From the NCBI RefSeq assembly GCF_001649575.2, contig NC_051433.1, forward strand, positions 9,431,126 through 9,495,125: a stretch of DNA of 64,000 nt, in the 5' to 3' direction. The stretch comes from Kryptolebias marmoratus (lineage: Eukaryota > Chordata > Actinopteri > Cyprinodontiformes > Rivulidae). A program made the translations under genes and the position numbers. The notes beneath the pieces are model-generated. The model saw only the letters and a program-made list of their open reading frames with translations. It did not search any database and had not been told where the DNA came from. This document shows positions 59,315 to 64,000 of the stretch, in pieces (within the stretch, counting starts at the first letter, position 1; the number at the start of each line of letters is the position of its first letter).

Positions 59315-61369
59315 TCATTTCTTGCCAAATCTCTGGGGAACGGCCATACTCCAGATCTGACCGGGGGCCACCTCCCAGTCTCGGGATTGTATCTGATCCT
59401 CCAGCACGACCTGCCCTCTGGAGCTGCGGCCAAACCTGCGTGAGAGGAGAAAGAGATGTAATTAAAGCTTATACATGGTTTTATTCTGAGGAGCTTTTGT
59501 ACGGTTATTTTACTACTTTTAAAAGTGATATAAATCATATGTCTCATGGTGAATTAGTCATCGGGCTTCTGAGCTTTAAATAAATGCTCACAAATGATTC
59601 CAGTTCAAAGTTGTAAATTAAGCTTTCCATGAAATGTGAAGTTACTGAAATAGAAGTGTTTTTTTTCACAAGTTCAGTCTCTTAACGACTCTAACTTGAA
59701 CCCACAAAATACACATCAAAACCCGCAGATCTATGAAAATAATGTGTATTTAATTGTGTTTAGTAAGTCCTAATTTTATTTCACTGAACAGCGCTCTAGA
59801 GTTACAGTTAGGATGAAAAGTTGCACTGCAGTCAAGGATTTCAGTCCAAGGTTTAAACCTCCAAGCCTGAGACCATTATTACAGGTAAAAACAAGTTCCT
59901 ATTTTTGCTGTAATAAGAGCATTTATCTCTCGAACCACTTATCCAAATGGGCATCTCTGTGATATGAGTAATAATGGTGCTCATTCCACTTCGTGCCATT
60001 TTCAAATTTTAAAATGCAGATATGGGAGTAGCTGCAAATAGTTTAATGGGTTTTCTTTTTATACCAAACTCTCAATTGCAGGATCCTTCAAGGCGGGGGT
60101 TTGCAACCTCTGTGGTTACGGAGCTGCATGTGGCTCCTCAGCTCCTCAGCCGTGGCTCTTAATAGCTTTGACCAAACATGACAATGAATCGTGTTTATCA
60201 TGACATTAAAAGGGAATAGTTTTTGTCATTTTCAACCCTAATGTTTTGGAATATGTGCATAAGACCTAGGCAACAAATATGGACTGAAGTACCTGCTTTG
60301 TGAAATATAATTAAGACAAATAAAGCATTTTACAGTAAATGCACTGACCTCTGTGGCTGATGGAGAACAGATTCCCTCGTTTCTCTCTGGGACTCAAGCA
60401 GCAGAGATCTTAACACTGAGGCCAGCAGATGATCATCAATGTCTCTGCTTTCACCCTCCTTAAGCAAACACATTTACAATAACTCAAACCCAAATCCACA
60501 AAGGTGCAAAGCTTGTTTTCTGTAATTAAATGAAAGCCTAGAAACACATCAGTTTCAGCTTCCCCTGGGCGCTAACTCCAACAACTCTGTCTTGCTGTGA
60601 CAAGAGACCTTGAAATGTAGATGTCAGTTCACAAAGGCAAAAAAATAAACTGTATTCTGTGTGGTTTTTTTGGCAAAACTAAACCAAGATCTGTCTGTTC
60701 TTGCATGCTACAAAAAGAAATATACATATTTTAAAATTGTGATCTGAATCGATGTCCTTTATCAGACTCAGACACTGAATGTCTGTTTATGTAACAGTGC
60801 ATTTCATGGTGTTGCATGAAAAGAGGTTTTTCCTAAAATCTAAATAATAAAAAGCTCACTTTCCAATAAAATTCTGCTTCACATAAAAGTGACAGACTCT
60901 GAACAGGTTAGCTGGACTTCTGTTTATTCACACAATCTTTTATTCACTTTAATGTAACATTTTATATTTAAATTAAAATATTTTTATCACATAATGACAC
61001 GTGCCAAAGATGCCTTTCAACATTAGACTGTCATTTGTAGATGTCAACATTGTTTGAACTTGACAGGAATTAAGTTTTCATAAATGCATTATGAAGCCTA
61101 CAAACGCATACATTTGCATTTCAAAGCAGAATGAATAAGTCAAAGAGTCAAAGTGTACCAATTCGATAACTGGAATGAAGAATTTGCAATTCAGATGTGC
61201 GAGTGATTTGTTGTCTCACCAGCCCCAGCAGGTGATCGGCCATGTTCTCCTCTGAGCTGCCAGGCTGGATGTCATTTCTATCCAAACCGCCTTGGACACG
61301 AAGAGCCTGACTGACTCCAGCCATCGCCATGATCAGGGCCAGAAGAGTCGCCACCGCAGCTGCATCCAT
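59315..61369 (-). CDS. npff: Neuropeptide FF (PQRFamide) precursor
   Basis: Complete three-exon prepropeptide on the minus strand, 126 aa. Coding exons in transcript order: 61369-61220, 60458-60349, 59435-59315 (stop TGA). Junctions are GT/AG, and the second intron splits the Arg codon of the first PQRF. The N-terminus [20 protein letters not shown] is a hydrophobic secretion signal, probably cut near residue 22-24. Two RFamide peptides follow. HQPQRFGR (83-90) and [13 protein letters not shown] (114-126) each have a Gly amide donor and basic cleavage residues, and the second ends the protein. This two-peptide plan matches NPFF (human FQPQRFGR and LAAPQRFGKK). The PQRF termini separate it from other RFamides such as GnIH (LPxRF). 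The products act through NPFF receptors in pain, neuroendocrine and autonomic control in vertebrates. An in-frame ATG at 61495 is rejected as the start because it would bury the signal peptide and lies at the expected cap site. Confidence 0.93.
60086..60175. repeat. Decayed interspersed repeat in npff intron 2
   Basis: The stretch gcgggggtttgcaacctctg followed by gagctgcatgtggctcctca and cagccgtggctctt resembles a common repeat reading 'gtttgcaacc...gagccgcatgtggctc' that I recall from fish genomes, thought to derive from a hAT transposon end. Partial match only. Confidence 0.45.
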
Positions 61370-61519
61370 GATCTGAAGCTGGAGAGGTCTGAGGAGGTCA
61401 GACTGATGCTGAATGCTGAAGAAGAAGCAGTTTGCAGGCAAGGCTCCCGAAACAGAAGAGGACTTCGACCTGATGGTGGTTTGGTTTCTCTTCATCGGTG
61501 GGAGATGGCTCTCTAGATC

Positions 61520-61526
61520 TTATATA
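61520..61526 (-). promoter_or_regulatory. npff: npff TATA box
   Basis: The minus strand reads GTGTATATAAGATC. TATATAA at 61526-61520 puts transcription start near 61495-61490, giving a 5' leader of about 120-125 nt before the chosen npff ATG. A TATA-driven promoter is usual for neuropeptide genes. Confidence 0.65.
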
Positions 61527-62142
61527 CACCTCCATGTCGCCGGCTGGAAAAACCCCAAAGAGTTGGAGAAATATGCTACTGCACAACAAGTAACAGGGGA
61601 CCTGATGGAGGAAAAATACGAGCCTTAAGCAGGTCCATTTGGTGGAGCATTAGCGACGACGGGGAGCCATGGTGCATTATTATGAAGTCCTCAGGGTGGA
61701 ACAAGACAACTCTCACAGTTATTAAACAGATAAATCCCTGCAAATGGAACCTGATTCACCGGTCCCTGTTGTCCCGCAGTTCACACTGAATGTACAGACA
61801 GAAAAACATTTATGAGCCACAAAATCATGCATCAATATGAAAGATTACTTGGGATGATTTTAGTGAATTTGAGCAGCAAATTAATGGACTAAATCGACAC
61901 ATTAACACAAAACAGACACTTGTGAATGCATTAGTAAATCAACTTTTTAAACCAGAAAAATGAAACCACATTACCAATTTATAAAAGACTGTCCAATTAA
62001 TTAATGTTCCGGATATTTACTTTTATTTAAAGAACTGTTTGTAGGTAGAGATGTCCAAAATCATCCTTAAAAATGTATGGAAAATAACAAAACAAAGGTG
62101 ATCAAAGCACTGAACTTAGCATTTCTTGAAAGAATGCATATC

Positions 62143-62570
62143 ATGGGGATGACTCTGAGCTTCTGCTAAAGAAAATTTAGCTCAATATCTGTAAAATTGA
62201 TGTAGTCATAACCATTTTTGTGGCAGCTAATGTCAATCAACTGTGGTGGACCTCTTGAATTGGGTTGACTAAATGTAAATGAGCTGCAGCAATACAGGCA
62301 GTGATTACCTTCTGAGAGTTTCTCTAAAATCTGTCAAGTGATTAAACAGATATTTTGTTAACAGACAGACAGAGTTGACTCTAACAATTAATGCCAAAGT
62401 TTTAAGCAAAGATGTTACAAAATATGTAGTGCTTGTTGTTTGTGTTGGACATGACTCGTAGCTGCTATCATGCCAAATTTTAGCTTGAAAATCAAGGAAG
62501 TTAGAGCCATTTTTGTTGTTGATCAGCTGTGACAGCCATCATGATTTGGATAATTAACATTTTGGTCAAA
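62143..62570 (+). repeat. Dispersed repeat family, tandem dimer (copies D1 and D2)
   Basis: Unit 1 starts at catggggatgactctgagct, passes tttagctcaatatctgtaaa, tcttgaattgggttgac, aaaatctgtcaagtgatt and gatattttgttaacagacag. Unit 2 restarts at ggacatgactcgtagctgct with the tttagct word about 303 bp later, and stops early after ggacatga...ttagagccatttttgttg and agctgtgacagccatc. Confidence 0.8.
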
Positions 62571-62731
62571 AGGGTTTATAAACACATTTTGACACAAATA
62601 AATGTGTGTATTGAAAGGCATCATCTCATAAATGTCAGCATTCATATCTGTGTTTATTTCAAATAAAGACTTCATTTTTCTTTATTAGTGAGAGTGACTC
62701 TGGTTTTACTGAAGCCATGTGCTCACGTTGT

Positions 62732-62792
62732 CTGTGTGTGTGTGTGTGTGTATGTGTGTGTATGTGTGTGTGTGTGGGGGGGGGGGAGGGGG
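62732..62792. repeat. TG microsatellite followed by poly-G run
   Basis: TG units with two TATG interruptions run straight into an 11-base G run, then agggggg. The mixture is prone to length errors in sequencing. Confidence 0.9.
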
Positions 62793-64000
62793 TTATAATT
62801 ACTCACTTCCACAAAACTGGAATTGGACTCGTCAAAGAACCTAATGGGTAACAATCGGCTTAAACACATTTAGAGTTTTACCAGCACCGTTTAACTGTCA
62901 TGGCAACCAGGATGACATCTGAGGGATTCAGAGGGGAATTAGGTTTTTATTCCTATAATGGGATCCAAAGCTTCTGGATTAAAGGAAACACCTCATTTGC
63001 TCACTCTGACATGAAAAATTAAAAGCAACATTTATGTTCAGTCTGTACTGTTTTGGTAAAAATGGAGTAATTTTAATGTCAAAATTTCAAGGTCAAACAC
63101 ATCACACCTGCTGCTGATTTACTGTTTTGATAAATTTAAATGTTTTGTTTAGGTGAGTTTAATCTTGCACTGAAGGGATATTTTTTTTGTTGTTGTTGTT
63201 TTTTTAAATACAGCATGTTGGTTTTGTTTTCTTGGACCGTAAAATATAAGTTTTAATTATTTTTTATTATCCATTTTTACCATAAAAATAAAAACTCATC
63301 TTTTAACATCCTGTTCAATGAATATTTATAATAAAAACTAAAACAAACCTATATTTTTAAATACATTTTAAAAAGTGTATATTTTTAGTATAACCTGAGC
63401 AGATCAGGCTATTAGGTATTGGACCACATTTATTAGAAAATACATAGCAAATATAATAAAATTAGATTAAATTAGATGTTCCCTTAAGTCATCATTTTTA
63501 TCATGCAGTTCAGATTTTTCTGTTGGTTTGTAATTTATTGTAACACTTATATTTGGTGTCTGTTTTGTTCCTTTTGTGTGTACTCATTAGATGAGCCTTG
63601 TTTTTTTGTGTGCATTTTTATTGTTTTACAAAAACAGTGCAAAGACAAGATGATCGTCACTTGTCAGTACTTTTCAGTTTTGCCACCCTCTCATGTTGTG
63701 TTTGTGAACTGCAGCTTTCGCCAACCCAAGACATACTTGTCCAACTCCCTTTACTTTTATTTACAATGTTGAAACAGTCCAGCCAAACAAAAAAAAGAAA
63801 GAAAATAAATAAATCAAATGACAGAAAATAATAACTGGGGATGTTACAGAACAGCAACAGGACCTTCATGCAGCCAATAACAGATGATTGTCCAGCAATA
63901 CCTAATAAACCAAGCTGTCTTGTCATGCTTTACAGCCACAACTTAGAGAAGATCCAAAGAAATCAGATATTTTTCCCCAATTTTTCTGATTTTTTCCTTC

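Larger units (their letters stand above)
61370..64000. other. npff 5' flank
   Basis: Beyond the TATA box (61520) the region holds the dimeric dispersed repeat (62143-62570), a TG tract running into poly-G (62732-62792), and AT-rich DNA to the window end. No further gene is recognisable; open frames near 63500-63930 overlap on both strands and match nothing I know. Confidence 0.6.

Noticed and set aside
59209..59583. 124-codon plus-strand frame opposite npff exon 3
   Set aside because: It is the antisense shadow of the npff exon, whose PQRFGKK-stop frame is conserved and spliced.
61367..61495. npff start at the upstream in-frame ATG
   Set aside because: It would place 42 non-hydrophobic residues before the signal peptide and lies at the predicted cap site; ATG 61369 gives a normal secretion signal.
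63503..63926. Open frames on both strands near the window end
   Set aside because: They overlap one another, are hydrophobic low-complexity translations of T-rich DNA, and match no family.

Overview
The window is vertebrate nuclear DNA, almost certainly from a teleost fish. Coding sequence is split into short exons with GT/AG introns. The DNA is AT-rich and full of microsatellites and decayed fish-type interspersed repeats. The exons spell four recognisable vertebrate proteins. I see no prokaryotic operon, CRISPR array, phage, RNA gene or intact autonomous transposon.

Layout. (1) Positions 1-5349, plus strand: the last seven coding exons of nckap1l (Hem-1, WAVE regulatory complex); the 5' part lies left of the window. 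(2) 5350-9821: intergenic DNA with CA/TA microsatellites and one repeat copy. (3) 9822-23940, plus strand: a complete 14-exon pde1b (Ca2+/calmodulin-dependent cyclic nucleotide phosphodiesterase 1B, short PDE1B2-type N-terminus, 519 aa). (4) 23941-28561: convergent 3' flanks of pde1b and ppp1r1a with a tRNA-type SINE. (5) 28562-53133, minus strand: a complete 7-exon ppp1r1a (protein phosphatase inhibitor-1, 209 aa) whose very long introns hold most of the repeats. (6) 53134-59314: intergenic DNA. (7) 59315-61369, minus strand: a complete 3-exon npff (neuropeptide FF precursor, 126 aa) with a TATA box. (8) 61370-64000: npff upstream DNA with a dimeric repeat and a TG/poly-G tract.

The order nckap1l-pde1b-ppp1r1a matches the human 12q13.13 block as I recall it, which supports the paralogue calls. 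The genes are not a co-transcribed unit. Functionally, pde1b and ppp1r1a both act on cyclic nucleotide signalling: PDE1B hydrolyses cAMP/cGMP when Ca2+/calmodulin rises, and inhibitor-1 blocks PP1 after PKA phosphorylation. npff encodes amidated PQRF neuropeptides. nckap1l is an actin regulator of blood cells.

The less ordinary content is repeats: a telomere-like 53-bp minisatellite around an nckap1l exon, a 79-bp LINE-tail insertion with a 17-bp target duplication, a TTAA-flanked MITE in pde1b, a dimeric dispersed repeat family, a perfect oestrogen-response-element palindrome inside a repeat, a Tc1 transposase fossil and a degenerate TTTTAGCTA-type minisatellite. I found no convincing undescribed biological system. 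Exon borders come from reading frames, splice consensus and remembered protein families; no alignment was run.
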